This document shows, piece after piece, positions 24,823 through 33,511 of a stretch of DNA of 50,959 bases. The DNA is taken from contig JAGONM010000007.1 in the NCBI GenBank assembly GCA_017993055.1, positions 1 through 50,959 of the forward strand, written 5' to 3'. The notes under the pieces were generated by a model. That model saw nothing but the letters and a program-made list of their open reading frames with translations. It did not search any database and had not been told where the DNA came from. The translations under genes were made by a program, and so were the position numbers. Position 1 is the first letter of the stretch. Every line of letters starts with the position of its first letter. This DNA comes from Armatimonadota bacterium (GTDB lineage: Bacteria > Armatimonadota > UBA5829 > DTJY01).

Positions 24823-25030
24823 CGCCGAGTGTCCTCATGAGTCGAAGCGTCTCCTCGGCTTCCTCGGGCCGGACGCGCTCGATGGCAATCCCGGCGTGGA
24901 CGAGGACGTATTCGCCGACCACGACGCCTCCCAGGAGATCAACGCGAACGTTCCTGGACACGCCGTCCTGCTCAACGCGGGCCGTGTTATCCTCGATCCC
25001 TACGACCTTCATCGGGACTGCCAGACACAT
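24809..25030 (-). CDS. hypC: Hydrogenase maturation chaperone HypC
   Basis: A 73-residue chaperone that carries the iron centre from HypD to the large subunit. It starts with the invariant MCLAVPMKV, whose Cys2 binds iron. ATG at 25030 is chosen because it produces this N-terminus and shares a base with the hypF stop (TGATG). The beta-barrel pattern (NVRVDLLGGVVVGEYVLVHAG) and length match the family. Confidence 0.96.
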   Translation of the reverse strand: MCLAVPMKVVGIEDNTARVEQDGVSRNVRVDLLGGVVVGEYVLVHAGIAIERVRPEEAEETLRLMRTLGDEVR

Positions 25031-27306
25031 CAGCGCATGCACCTCCCGGCGGCCACGACCGCCTGTCCGAGCGAGAGCCCGCCGTCGTTGCAGGGGACGA
25101 GCCTGTGGATCAAGACCTCGAATCCTCGTTTTCGAAGCCGCTCCGCGACCATGCCGAGGAGCAGCACGTTCTGAAACACGCCGCCGCTCATGGCGACCCG
25201 GCTCAAGCCGGTCTGATCGCGCAGGGCGGAGCATACCCGTACGGTCATGTCGGCGATCGTCGAGTGGAACTTCGCGGAGATGCCCGCCACTTGCTTTCCG
25301 CGAGCAACCTCCTCGACGATCTCGCGGATCATCGGCCGAACGTCAACTCGGATCGGCCCGCCATCACGGGACAGGTCGTAACGATATACACCCTCGCTCG
25401 GGCCGGAGGCGGCGGCTTTGAGTTCCATAGCGGCCTGCCCCTCGTAGGTGACCTCTCTGCACACGCCGAGCAGCGCCGACACGGCATCGAACAGCCGTCC
25501 CATGCTGGAGGTGAGCGGGCAGTTGACCCCACGCTCGATCTGCGCCGCGACCACCCGGACCTCCTCGGGGGTCAGCAGTTGCACAGCCACATCCGGGCCG
25601 CAGGCCCTTAGCAGATAGGACAGAGCCATCCTTCCCGGCCTGCGGACCGCCGCATCGCCACCCGGAAGCGGGACATATTGCAGGTGCGCCGCGCGCCGGA
25701 AGTCGCGGCTGTCGGCGACAAGGAACTCCCCGCCCCAGATTCGGCCGTCCGCGCCGTATCCAGTACCGTCGAACGCGACCCCGATCACCGGGCCTTCGAG
25801 ACCGTTCTCAGCCATGCAACTTGCGATGTGCGCGTGATGGTGCTGAACGGCAATCTGCCGGGCGATCCCCGAGGACTCCGCATACCGGGTCGAGTGGTAG
25901 TCGGGATGAAGATCGTGCGCGACAACCTCAGGCTCACAATCGAAGAACCGGCGGAAGTGGGCGACCATCCGCTCGTAATGGTCAAGGGTCGGCGCATTCT
26001 CCAGATCGCCCAGGTGCTGACTGAGCACCGCGAGACTGCCCTTCGTCAGGCAGAAGGTGCTCTTGAGGTCGCCGCCGCACGCAAGGATCTGCGGCATCTC
26101 GACTCCGAGATCGATCGGCCTAGGCACGAAGCCTCTCGCGCGGCGGATGGGCATCGGCGCGTCCTCGAACACCCTCATCACGGAGTCGTCACAGGGGACG
26201 TGGATCGGCCTGTCGTGGGCGAGGATGTGATCGGCTATGTGCCTCAGCCGCCGCGCGGCATCGCAATCCTCGTGGGCGATCGGCTCCTCGGAGAGGTTGC
26301 CGCTCGTCATCACGAGCGTCGGCGGGCCAGCCGAGAGAAGCAGGTGATGCAAGGGGGTGTACGGGAGCATGACGCCGAGGTCGGAGCTGCCTTCCACAAC
26401 GAAATGGGATATCCCGTTTCCGTGTCGGGCGGGCATAAGGACAATCGGCCGCTCGGGGGAAAGCAGGAGCGCCTCCGATGGCGCGTCAACCACGCAGATT
26501 CTTCGCGCTTCAATATGATCAAGGCACATCAGCGCGAACGGCTTGCCGACGCGACCCTTTCGAGTCCGAAGCGCGCTCACGGCCTCGTCACTGCGGGCGT
26601 CGCAGGCGAGATGGAATCCCCCCAGGCCCTTGATCGCCAGAACGCTCCCCGCAAGGAGCAGGTCGGCAGCTTGTGCGACGACTTCCCTGTCTTCGGCTGA
26701 CCTCACGCCATCCAGGATCAGATGCGGTCCGCAGACGGGACACGCGTTCGGCTGGGCGTGAAACCGGCGGTCGAGCGGGTCGCGATACTCCGTCTCGCAG
26801 TCCGGACACATCCGGAAGCCCGACATCGTGGTGCCCGCGCGGTCGTAGGGGATGCGCTCGATGATCGTGAAACGCGGGCCGCAGTTAGTGCAGTTCGTGA
26901 ACGGATACGCGTACCGACGGTTTGCAGGCGATGTCATGTCCGAGAGGCAGTCGGGGCAGGTAGCGATGTCGGGAGGGACTATCGGGCGAATATCGGCGCC
27001 TTCGATGCTCTCACGGATCGCGAAGCCTGTGCCACCCTCGGCGGGAATCGTCACGACCGTCGAGTCGGATACGGACGCGAGCGTCGGGGCGTCAGTTCGC
27101 AAGACCTCGGCAAAAATGCGAAGCGCGCTTTCGTCGCCCTCCACCTCGATCAGCACGCCATCGGCGACGTTCCTGACCCAGCCGGAGAGCCCGTGCTGTC
27201 CGGCGAGGCGGTATACAAAAGGACGAAAGCCGACGCCCTGAACGGTACCCGCTACGGTTATCCGCAATCTCCGGCTTGCCCGTGACTCAGTTTCGACTCC
27301 AGCCAT
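25030..27306 (-). CDS. hypF: Carbamoyltransferase HypF
   Basis: Makes the carbamoyl-AMP used for the cyanide ligands. Domains in order: acylphosphatase (GTVQGVGFRPFVYRLAG), two zinc-finger pairs (CPDC...CTNCGPR and CPDC...CPVCGPH), a YrdC-like domain and a Kae1-like carbamoyltransferase domain with the metal-binding HHHAH. About 758 residues, normal. ATG at 27306 overlaps hypB by 49 bases; TTG at 27267, directly at the acylphosphatase domain, would shorten the overlap to 10. Confidence 0.95.
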   Translation of the reverse strand: MAGVETESRASRRLRITVAGTVQGVGFRPFVYRLAGQHGLSGWVRNVADGVLIEVEGDESALRIFAEVLRTDAPTLASVSDSTVVTIPAEGGTGFAIRESIEGADIRPIVPPDIATCPDCLSDMTSPANRRYAYPFTNCTNCGPRFTIIERIPYDRAGTTMSGFRMCPDCETEYRDPLDRRFHAQPNACPVCGPHLILDGVRSAEDREVVAQAADLLLAGSVLAIKGLGGFHLACDARSDEAVSALRTRKGRVGKPFALMCLDHIEARRICVVDAPSEALLLSPERPIVLMPARHGNGISHFVVEGSSDLGVMLPYTPLHHLLLSAGPPTLVMTSGNLSEEPIAHEDCDAARRLRHIADHILAHDRPIHVPCDDSVMRVFEDAPMPIRRARGFVPRPIDLGVEMPQILACGGDLKSTFCLTKGSLAVLSQHLGDLENAPTLDHYERMVAHFRRFFDCEPEVVAHDLHPDYHSTRYAESSGIARQIAVQHHHAHIASCMAENGLEGPVIGVAFDGTGYGADGRIWGGEFLVADSRDFRRAAHLQYVPLPGGDAAVRRPGRMALSYLLRACGPDVAVQLLTPEEVRVVAAQIERGVNCPLTSSMGRLFDAVSALLGVCREVTYEGQAAMELKAAASGPSEGVYRYDLSRDGGPIRVDVRPMIREIVEEVARGKQVAGISAKFHSTIADMTVRVCSALRDQTGLSRVAMSGGVFQNVLLLGMVAERLRKRGFEVLIHRLVPCNDGGLSLGQAVVAAGRCMR

Positions 27307-27926
27307 TCCAGCCACTTCCCGCAACCCGCGCCGGTCGAGCATGAGACTTCGATCAGTTCCGCGTCGGCGTTGACTTCCGCGAGGGTTCGCCTGAAGAGCG
27401 CCAGATCGAACTCCAGGTACTCCGCGAGGTCGAGCTTATTCAGCACGACACTGTCCGCGAGGCTGAACGTCCCCGGATACTTGGCGACCTTGTCGTCACC
27501 CTCGGGAAGACTGCAGACGACGGCCCGCACCGTCTCTCCGAGATCGAACTGCGCGGGACATACGAGATTCCCAACGTTCTCGATGAGCAGTACGTCGAGG
27601 GACGAGACGTCAAGGCACTCCAGCGCCTTGCCGATCATGCGGGCATCGAGGTGACACGCGCCGCCCGTGTTGATCTGAACCACCGGAGCGCCGAGCCGTG
27701 AGATGCGGTCTGCATCGAGAGAGGTGGCGATATCACCCTCGAGGACGCCGACCCTGAACCGACCGGCCACGCGCCGAATCGTCTCCTCGACCAGACTGGT
27801 CTTGCCCGCTCCCGGCGACCCCATGAGGTTGACGACGAGCAGCCCCGCGTCGGCGAAACGCTTCCGAAGCGCTTCGGCGGACCGATCGTTCTCGTCAAGT
27901 ACTCGGCGCGCCAACGGTATCCGCAT
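27258..27926 (-). CDS. hypB: Nickel-insertion GTPase HypB
   Basis: SIMIBI GTPase that drives nickel insertion. Walker A GSPGAGKTS, the metal-site motif GGACHLDA, ENVGNLVCPA and the guanine-specificity motif NKLDL are seen. It lacks the His-rich nickel-storage N-terminus found in some homologues. 222 residues. Its start lies inside the hypA end (32-base overlap), so the two are coupled. Confidence 0.96.
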   Translation of the reverse strand: MRIPLARRVLDENDRSAEALRKRFADAGLLVVNLMGSPGAGKTSLVEETIRRVAGRFRVGVLEGDIATSLDADRISRLGAPVVQINTGGACHLDARMIGKALECLDVSSLDVLLIENVGNLVCPAQFDLGETVRAVVCSLPEGDDKVAKYPGTFSLADSVVLNKLDLAEYLEFDLALFRRTLAEVNADAELIEVSCSTGAGCGKWLEWLESKLSHGQAGDCG

Positions 27927-28266
27927 GCTCTACCTCAATGGAATCAACGTAGAATTCTCTTCCGCCGACGAGCTTTCCTTTGCCCGCCTGGCACTGAGGG
28001 CATGCGAACTGACCGTCGAGAGGTTCATACTCTATCTCACACTCGGCGCAGAGGTACCTGACCGGAAGCATCTGCACGTCTAGCCTGGCGCCTTCGGCCG
28101 CCGTGCCGCGCGACACGATACCGAAGTAGAACGCGATGGAATCCGGGTCGAATGTGGACCACTCACCGGACTTGATGCAGATTCTCGTGACTCTGCGCGC
28201 GCCGACTCGCCCGGCCTCCGCCACAGCGATATCCAGAATGCTCTTCGTTGCGGTCAGTTCGTGCAT
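27895..28266 (-). CDS. hypA: Nickel chaperone HypA
   Basis: Delivers nickel with HypB. It begins MHE, giving the nickel-binding N-terminus, and has a structural zinc site of two CxxC pairs (CAEC and CPQC) near residues 73-94. 123 residues. The ATG overlaps the stop of the upstream HyfF-like gene (TGATG), so structural and maturation genes form one translationally coupled unit. Confidence 0.95.
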   Translation of the reverse strand: MHELTATKSILDIAVAEAGRVGARRVTRICIKSGEWSTFDPDSIAFYFGIVSRGTAAEGARLDVQMLPVRYLCAECEIEYEPLDGQFACPQCQAGKGKLVGGREFYVDSIEVEHADTVGAPST

Positions 28267-29825
28267 CAGGGCACAGCTCCCGATCCACCATGCATAGTCG
28301 CGGTCATGGCGGGCTGCCTGGAGCCGACGCTCTGCACTACCTCGGCCGCGGCCTTGAGAGGTTGATAGACAGCGCGAGGATATACCCCTATCAGGAGGCA
28401 GAGCAGCGCGAGTACGACCATCGAGACAGTCACGGACAGCGGGGATTCACGAACGGAGGCCGCCGAGACCGCCGCGCTCTCACCGCCCCAGAAGACCGAT
28501 TTCGCCGCCTTGGCGAGGACGACCAGCGTCACCAGGCTGGCGGCGATCCCGATTATGACGGCCCACCAAGCGTGGATATCGGTGCCGGAGACAAAGAGAG
28601 CCAGCTTGCTCTGGAACCCGTTGAACGGAGGAATCCCCGACACCGCCAGCGCGCCGACAAGGAAGCAGAACCCGGTGATCGGCATCTTCTTCGCCACACC
28701 GCCGAGTTCGGATATCCTGCGTGCTCCCGTCGCGTAGATCACCGAACCCGCCGAGAGGAAGAGCAGGGCCTTTGCGATCGCGTGGTTCAGCATGTGGAAC
28801 AACCCGGCGTAGATGCCTAGGTACGTACCGACGCCAAACCCCATCAGCACGTAGCCGATCTGGCTCACCGATGAGTAGGCAAGCATACGCTTGAGATCGT
28901 CCTGCGCGAGCGCCATCAGGTCGCCGATCACGAGGGTGAACACGCCCAGCGCGAGCAGGAATGAAGCGATCGGAGGAAACGCGGGGTAGAAGAGCGTTAC
29001 AGTGCGGACCAGGGCGTATATCGCCACCTTTAGCATCACTCCCGACAGCAGTGCCGAGACGGGGGTCGGAGCTTCAGCATGGGCGTCCGGCAACCACGGG
29101 TGGAAAGGCGCAACCCCCGCTTTCGTCCCGAATCCCACGATCAGGAACGCCGAGGCAAGTACAACCGTAGCTCTCGGGAAGGAGCTGGCCGCCAGTTTCA
29201 ACTGCGAGAGCATCAGGGCGCGGTGACCATCGAGCAGGCCCGCGCCCGTCGCATAGACCAGCACACAGCCGAAGAGGGAGAACGTGATGCCGACGGTCAG
29301 CAGCATAAGGTACTTGTAGCCCGCCTCGAGCGACCGCTTGTCCCAATAGAACGCGACTAGCAGTCCACTCGCGATCGTGCTTGCCTCTACGGCCACGTAG
29401 AGCATGATGATGTTGTTGGAGACACACGCCCAGAGCATCGTACCGATGAAGAGCATCATCCAGCCGTAATAGGCACTCAACCGCCCAACAGTCGTGGTGT
29501 GAGGAAGTCCGCCCTCCTGCACCTGGTGGCGCATATACTTCATGGAGTAGAGCACGGCGATGAAGCCTATGCCCGAGACGAGCACGACCAGCAGGGCGCT
29601 CAAAGCATCGGCGTACAACTGGCTGTTGACTGCAGTCAGCACCCCACCGTTCAGGACCCGGCTCCCGATCAGCAACGCGACGACCAGCGCAGCGGACGAG
29701 CCGATCAGTGCCAGCGCCTCCCGGAGCGCCGAGGAGAACCGCCCGAGCGCGAGTATAAGGACTCCGGCCGCCAACGGAAGCGCCAGCAGCCAGACAGGCA
29801 GGTTCGATGCTGTTTCAGCAGGCAT
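28266..29825 (-). CDS. hyfF: Hydrogenase-4 HyfF-like antiporter-type membrane subunit
   Basis: One of three NuoL/M/N-related proton- or sodium-channel subunits in the locus. About 14 membrane spans. The conserved Glu lies in LYVAVEASTIASG and the helix-7/8 motif in PFHPWLPDAHAEAPTPVSALLSG, both closest to HyfF. ATG at 29825 is used; a GTG three codons earlier is possible. 519 residues. Coupled to hypA. Confidence 0.88.
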   Translation of the reverse strand: MPAETASNLPVWLLALPLAAGVLILALGRFSSALREALALIGSSAALVVALLIGSRVLNGGVLTAVNSQLYADALSALLVVLVSGIGFIAVLYSMKYMRHQVQEGGLPHTTTVGRLSAYYGWMMLFIGTMLWACVSNNIIMLYVAVEASTIASGLLVAFYWDKRSLEAGYKYLMLLTVGITFSLFGCVLVYATGAGLLDGHRALMLSQLKLAASSFPRATVVLASAFLIVGFGTKAGVAPFHPWLPDAHAEAPTPVSALLSGVMLKVAIYALVRTVTLFYPAFPPIASFLLALGVFTLVIGDLMALAQDDLKRMLAYSSVSQIGYVLMGFGVGTYLGIYAGLFHMLNHAIAKALLFLSAGSVIYATGARRISELGGVAKKMPITGFCFLVGALAVSGIPPFNGFQSKLALFVSGTDIHAWWAVIIGIAASLVTLVVLAKAAKSVFWGGESAAVSAASVRESPLSVTVSMVVLALLCLLIGVYPRAVYQPLKAAAEVVQSVGSRQPAMTATMHGGSGAVP

Positions 29826-29864
29826 ATCGCACACCTCTCTATGACGAGACGACCCGTCCAGCGG

Positions 29865-30524
29865 CTACCAGTGCAGTTCGGAAAGCTGATGGGTGTCCGT
29901 CGAGCCGAACTTCTCCCTGATGCCGCCGATGATGTAGAGCAGCAGGTAGACGGTCACGACAACCTCGGTCGCAATGCCGGCCAGGGCAGTCTCCTCCATC
30001 GTCGGAGCGAGACTGACCAAGCTCAGATGCACACCGTTCTCCAGCAAGCACAGGCCGATTACCGTCTTGATCGCATCGCGCCTGGTGAGTATCGCGTAGA
30101 TTCCGAGGATGAAGACGGTGAACGCAACGGCAAGGTTCGTCTGCGCGATCTCACCCAACTCCCCGCCGACGCCGATGAATACCCCGGCGTGCATATGGGT
30201 CAGCTTGTACATCACCGCGAGCAGAGCTATCAGTAGGACCGCCGACACACCGAATCCGATGATGGGCTTCGTCTCCTGCTCCGCCCCGGCAGTCGCGCGC
30301 CAGAGGAACCACGGGACGAGTACCGCCTTTGTAACGAGAGCCGTCGCCGCCCAATAGAGCAGAGCGGTGTTAAGCGGCGAGTACGCGGTCAGCAGCCCGC
30401 AGATCAGCAGCGCCTGGAAGAGGTAGGCGATCGTCGCGTGACGGAGGTTCCTTGCCTCCACGGCGGCGAAGCTCGTGAAGATCATTATCAGACTGAGTGC
30501 ATGAACAAGATCAGGATTAACCAT
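29865..30524 (-). CDS. hyfE: Hydrogenase-4 HyfE-like membrane subunit
   Basis: About 219 residues, six to seven membrane spans. The second half (IGLCLLENGVHL to the EVVVTVYLLLYIIGGIREKFGS stretch) resembles NuoK/MrpC and is typical of HyfE. ATG at 30524 is chosen because the residues before it are charged and out of character. It lies between the NuoH-like and HyfF-like genes, the same order as in hyf operons. Confidence 0.87.
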   Translation of the reverse strand: MVNPDLVHALSLIMIFTSFAAVEARNLRHATIAYLFQALLICGLLTAYSPLNTALLYWAATALVTKAVLVPWFLWRATAGAEQETKPIIGFGVSAVLLIALLAVMYKLTHMHAGVFIGVGGELGEIAQTNLAVAFTVFILGIYAILTRRDAIKTVIGLCLLENGVHLSLVSLAPTMEETALAGIATEVVVTVYLLLYIIGGIREKFGSTDTHQLSELHW

Positions 30525-30528
30525 ACGC

Positions 30529-31425
30529 TCACACTCCGATCGCGGCGAAGGCGAGGGCCGCCAGCGCCACAAACAGGACTCTGCTCATGTAGGTCATCGC
30601 GTGGTCAATGCGAAGCCTTGGGCTCACCGCCTCGACGACTGCAGCGAGGACGAACAGTACGATTACCTTCAGCAGAGCAATCAGAACCGCAAGAGGCCAG
30701 ACAGCGACTGCGGGCCAAGGGACAAACAACTGCACCAGGATGAACGCATACACGAGCTGGCGTACGAGGAGAGCGATCTTCATGAGCGCGAGATTCGGAC
30801 CGCTTACCTCCACCATCGGACCATCCACGATCTCGCTCTCGGCTTCGGCGATGTCGAAGGGAAGCCGGCCCATCGTCGCTTGGAGCGCGAGGAACAGCGC
30901 CACTCCTGCGCCCGCCATGGAGAGCGAAGGACCGTTGGCCGAGTTCCAGGCAGCCATCTCCCCAAGGCGCATCGAGCCGCTCTTTACTGCGGCGGTGATG
31001 AGCGCAGCCACGACGATCGGCTCGACCGAGAGGAGCATCATGATCTCGCGGGCCGCCCCTGTCTGGGCGAACGGGTTGCCGGAAGCCGCCGCCATGAGGA
31101 TGACCGCCGCCGCACCCAGCGTCAGGAAGTATATCCAGGTGACCATGTCGCCCGGAGCCGCATCGGCACCCACACCCATCGGCGTGAGTACGGCCGCCAC
31201 GAGAAACGCCGCCAGAGCCGCGGCGGGAGCGTACCTGAACACCAGGCTCGGCGTACAGCGGAGGTCTTCCTTCCCAAGCAGCTTGAAGATGTCAATGTAA
31301 GGCTGGACGATCGGCGGCCCCTTGCGCGAATGGATGACGGCCCTAACCTTCCGGGCCACTCCATCGAGCATTGGGGCGGCCAGCAGGGCTATCGCGCCGT
31401 TTATCACCAGTACTTGAACGGACAT
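30529..31425 (-). CDS. hyfC: Hydrogenase NuoH/HyfC-like membrane subunit
   Basis: Links the peripheral hydrogenase arm to the antiporter-like arm, as NuoH does in complex I. 298 residues with about eight spans. The quinone-chamber-like loop RLPFDIAEAESEIVDGPMVE and SRKGPPIVQPYIDIFKLLGKED are characteristic. The start follows GGAGGATGCC. It is four bases from the HyfE start. Confidence 0.93.
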   Translation of the reverse strand: MSVQVLVINGAIALLAAPMLDGVARKVRAVIHSRKGPPIVQPYIDIFKLLGKEDLRCTPSLVFRYAPAAALAAFLVAAVLTPMGVGADAAPGDMVTWIYFLTLGAAAVILMAAASGNPFAQTGAAREIMMLLSVEPIVVAALITAAVKSGSMRLGEMAAWNSANGPSLSMAGAGVALFLALQATMGRLPFDIAEAESEIVDGPMVEVSGPNLALMKIALLVRQLVYAFILVQLFVPWPAVAVWPLAVLIALLKVIVLFVLAAVVEAVSPRLRIDHAMTYMSRVLFVALAALAFAAIGV

Positions 31426-31438
31426 GGCATCCTCCGAA

Positions 31439-33436
31439 CTACTTCACGAGCGCAAACAGCAGCGCCACAACGACTATCATCCCCGCGACCTGCCATATCA
31501 TGTATATCTGCGGCACGCCAATGTGTGAGCGGCTGACCTTGTCCACGAACCTTCCGCTCCCGCGGAGCGCCGGGCCATACAGCCACTTGTCGAGATCGAG
31601 CGCGGCCCGAATCCGCCCGAGGCTTGGTAGGCGCGGGATCGCCAGGCGCGGGTAGACATGAGCGAAGGCCTCATTGAACGGCGAGTAGAACCCTTTCGCC
31701 CTGAAGCGTACCTCGTCGTCAAGGTGCTCCTCGCCGCCGTACCAGCTCGATACGACCCGCATAGACGCGCGGCCGGAAGCTCGGAGCACCTCGGCCAGCA
31801 CGAAGAAGATCAGAAACAGACCAAACAGCACGATCGGGCTCCATATCGCGGACACCGCCCCGCCCGAGGCCACCGTCATCAGACCGCCGACTCTGCCGAT
31901 TCCAAACATGTCTGCGGACGGGACGCTCATCGCGGAGGAGACAGCACCGATCGCCCTGAACGGCAGGAGACCGATCAGTATGCAGGCCAGCGCGGGCACG
32001 ACCTGCGCGAACGTCATCGTGAGGGGTATGGGCACCGCCTTCCCCGAGGACGCGGCGGGTTTCCCCAGGAATGCAATGTTGAAATACTTGAGCGAATAGG
32101 CCAACGTGCTCAACCCTACGAAGAACGCGACCACCGCCGCGACGATCAGAGGTGACAGATTGATCCCTCCGGAAATGGATGCCTGGTAGATCAGCCACTT
32201 GGATGCGAATCCGTTCATGGGGGGAAGGCCCGACAGGCTCGCGACGCCCACGAGTCCGGCCGCCGCCGCAGCCGGCATCACCACCGCCAGCCCACCAACC
32301 TTGTTGATGTCGCGCGTGCCGGTAGAGTACAGGATCGAGCCGGCGTTCATGAAAAGCAGGGACTTGTAGATCGCATCGTTCAGGATGTGGAAACCGGCCG
32401 CCAGAAGGGCCAGCATGACGAGGAGCGACATGCCCGGCGTTACCGAGAATGCAACCGCGATTCCGAGCGCAAGGAAGATATAGCCCATCTGGCTGATGCT
32501 GGAGAATGCAAGAAGCCGTTTTGCATCGTTCTCCTTCATCGCGGTGACGCCTCCCACGAACGCCGAGAGGGTACCCAGGAAGACGATCACCAAACCCCAG
32601 GTCGTCAGTTCGGACGCGGTTCCGACTCCGGGCAGCACGTCCCAGAACACGCGGATGACTCCGTATGCGCCCAGCTTGATCATCACGCCGGAGAGAATCG
32701 CGGAGACTCCCGACGGCGCCGCGGGGTGAGCATCCGGCAGCCAGTCGCCCATTGGGAAGATGCCTGCCTTCGTGGAAAACGCGATCAGGTACAGCGCGAG
32801 GAGGAAGCCGCGCATCGCCACCGACAGCGCTCCGAGACCTTCGCCGTGCGCCTGGAACGACCACGACCCGGTCCCGCTCCAGAGAACAATCGCGGAAACG
32901 AGCAATCCTGCGGTGGCGACATGCGTCATGATGAAGTACTTGAACCCCGCCCGAACCGCTCGCGGGTCCGAGCGCTCGAACGTCACCAGAAAATACGAGG
33001 CGAGGGTCATCAGTTCCCATAGAACAATGAAGAAGAGCCAGTCCGCGACGGCGACGACACCGATCATCCCCGCGATGAAGAGTTGGAGCAGCGAGTAGAA
33101 CCTGCGCGGACTCTCCTTCTTGTAGAACCCCATGTAACCGACGGAGTAGATGGTCGCGATCAGCGACACGGCGGTAATGACCATCAGGAAGCCGGCGCCG
33201 AGAGGATCGAGCATAACCGCCAGTTGGCTGCCGAAACCGGGTAGAGCGAACACGAAGCCCTCGACCGCGCGCCCATTCACAAGCACCTTCAAGCCATCAG
33301 CCCAGGCGAGAATCGTCGCGGTGGCGACGAACGCCGCCGCCACCCACCCGCCGGACCTCCACGAGCGGGCTGAGCCGACCGCCAGCGAACCCGCCAAAAG
33401 GACAAGGAACGCTAGTCCGACGTTAGTGTATATCAT
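31439..33436 (-). CDS. hyfB: Hydrogenase HyfB/HycC-like antiporter-type membrane subunit
   Basis: Large membrane subunit, 665 residues. The TM core carries Glu in VLWELMTLASYF and the channel motif GDWLPDAHPAAPSGVSAILSGVMIK split over helices 7-8. The C-terminal extension, ending after DDEVRFRAKGFYSPFNEAFAH, resembles HycC/HyfB. It would take part in proton or sodium translocation. It starts 75 bases after the NuoL-like gene. Confidence 0.9.
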   Translation of the reverse strand: MIYTNVGLAFLVLLAGSLAVGSARSWRSGGWVAAAFVATATILAWADGLKVLVNGRAVEGFVFALPGFGSQLAVMLDPLGAGFLMVITAVSLIATIYSVGYMGFYKKESPRRFYSLLQLFIAGMIGVVAVADWLFFIVLWELMTLASYFLVTFERSDPRAVRAGFKYFIMTHVATAGLLVSAIVLWSGTGSWSFQAHGEGLGALSVAMRGFLLALYLIAFSTKAGIFPMGDWLPDAHPAAPSGVSAILSGVMIKLGAYGVIRVFWDVLPGVGTASELTTWGLVIVFLGTLSAFVGGVTAMKENDAKRLLAFSSISQMGYIFLALGIAVAFSVTPGMSLLVMLALLAAGFHILNDAIYKSLLFMNAGSILYSTGTRDINKVGGLAVVMPAAAAAGLVGVASLSGLPPMNGFASKWLIYQASISGGINLSPLIVAAVVAFFVGLSTLAYSLKYFNIAFLGKPAASSGKAVPIPLTMTFAQVVPALACILIGLLPFRAIGAVSSAMSVPSADMFGIGRVGGLMTVASGGAVSAIWSPIVLFGLFLIFFVLAEVLRASGRASMRVVSSWYGGEEHLDDEVRFRAKGFYSPFNEAFAHVYPRLAIPRLPSLGRIRAALDLDKWLYGPALRGSGRFVDKVSRSHIGVPQIYMIWQVAGMIVVVALLFALVK

Positions 33437-33511
33437 ACGTCCACCTCATCAAGCCCCAATGTTGGGTCAGGAGTTGACCTCCTGTCCCGACACAGGAACT
33501 CGCCACGGTCA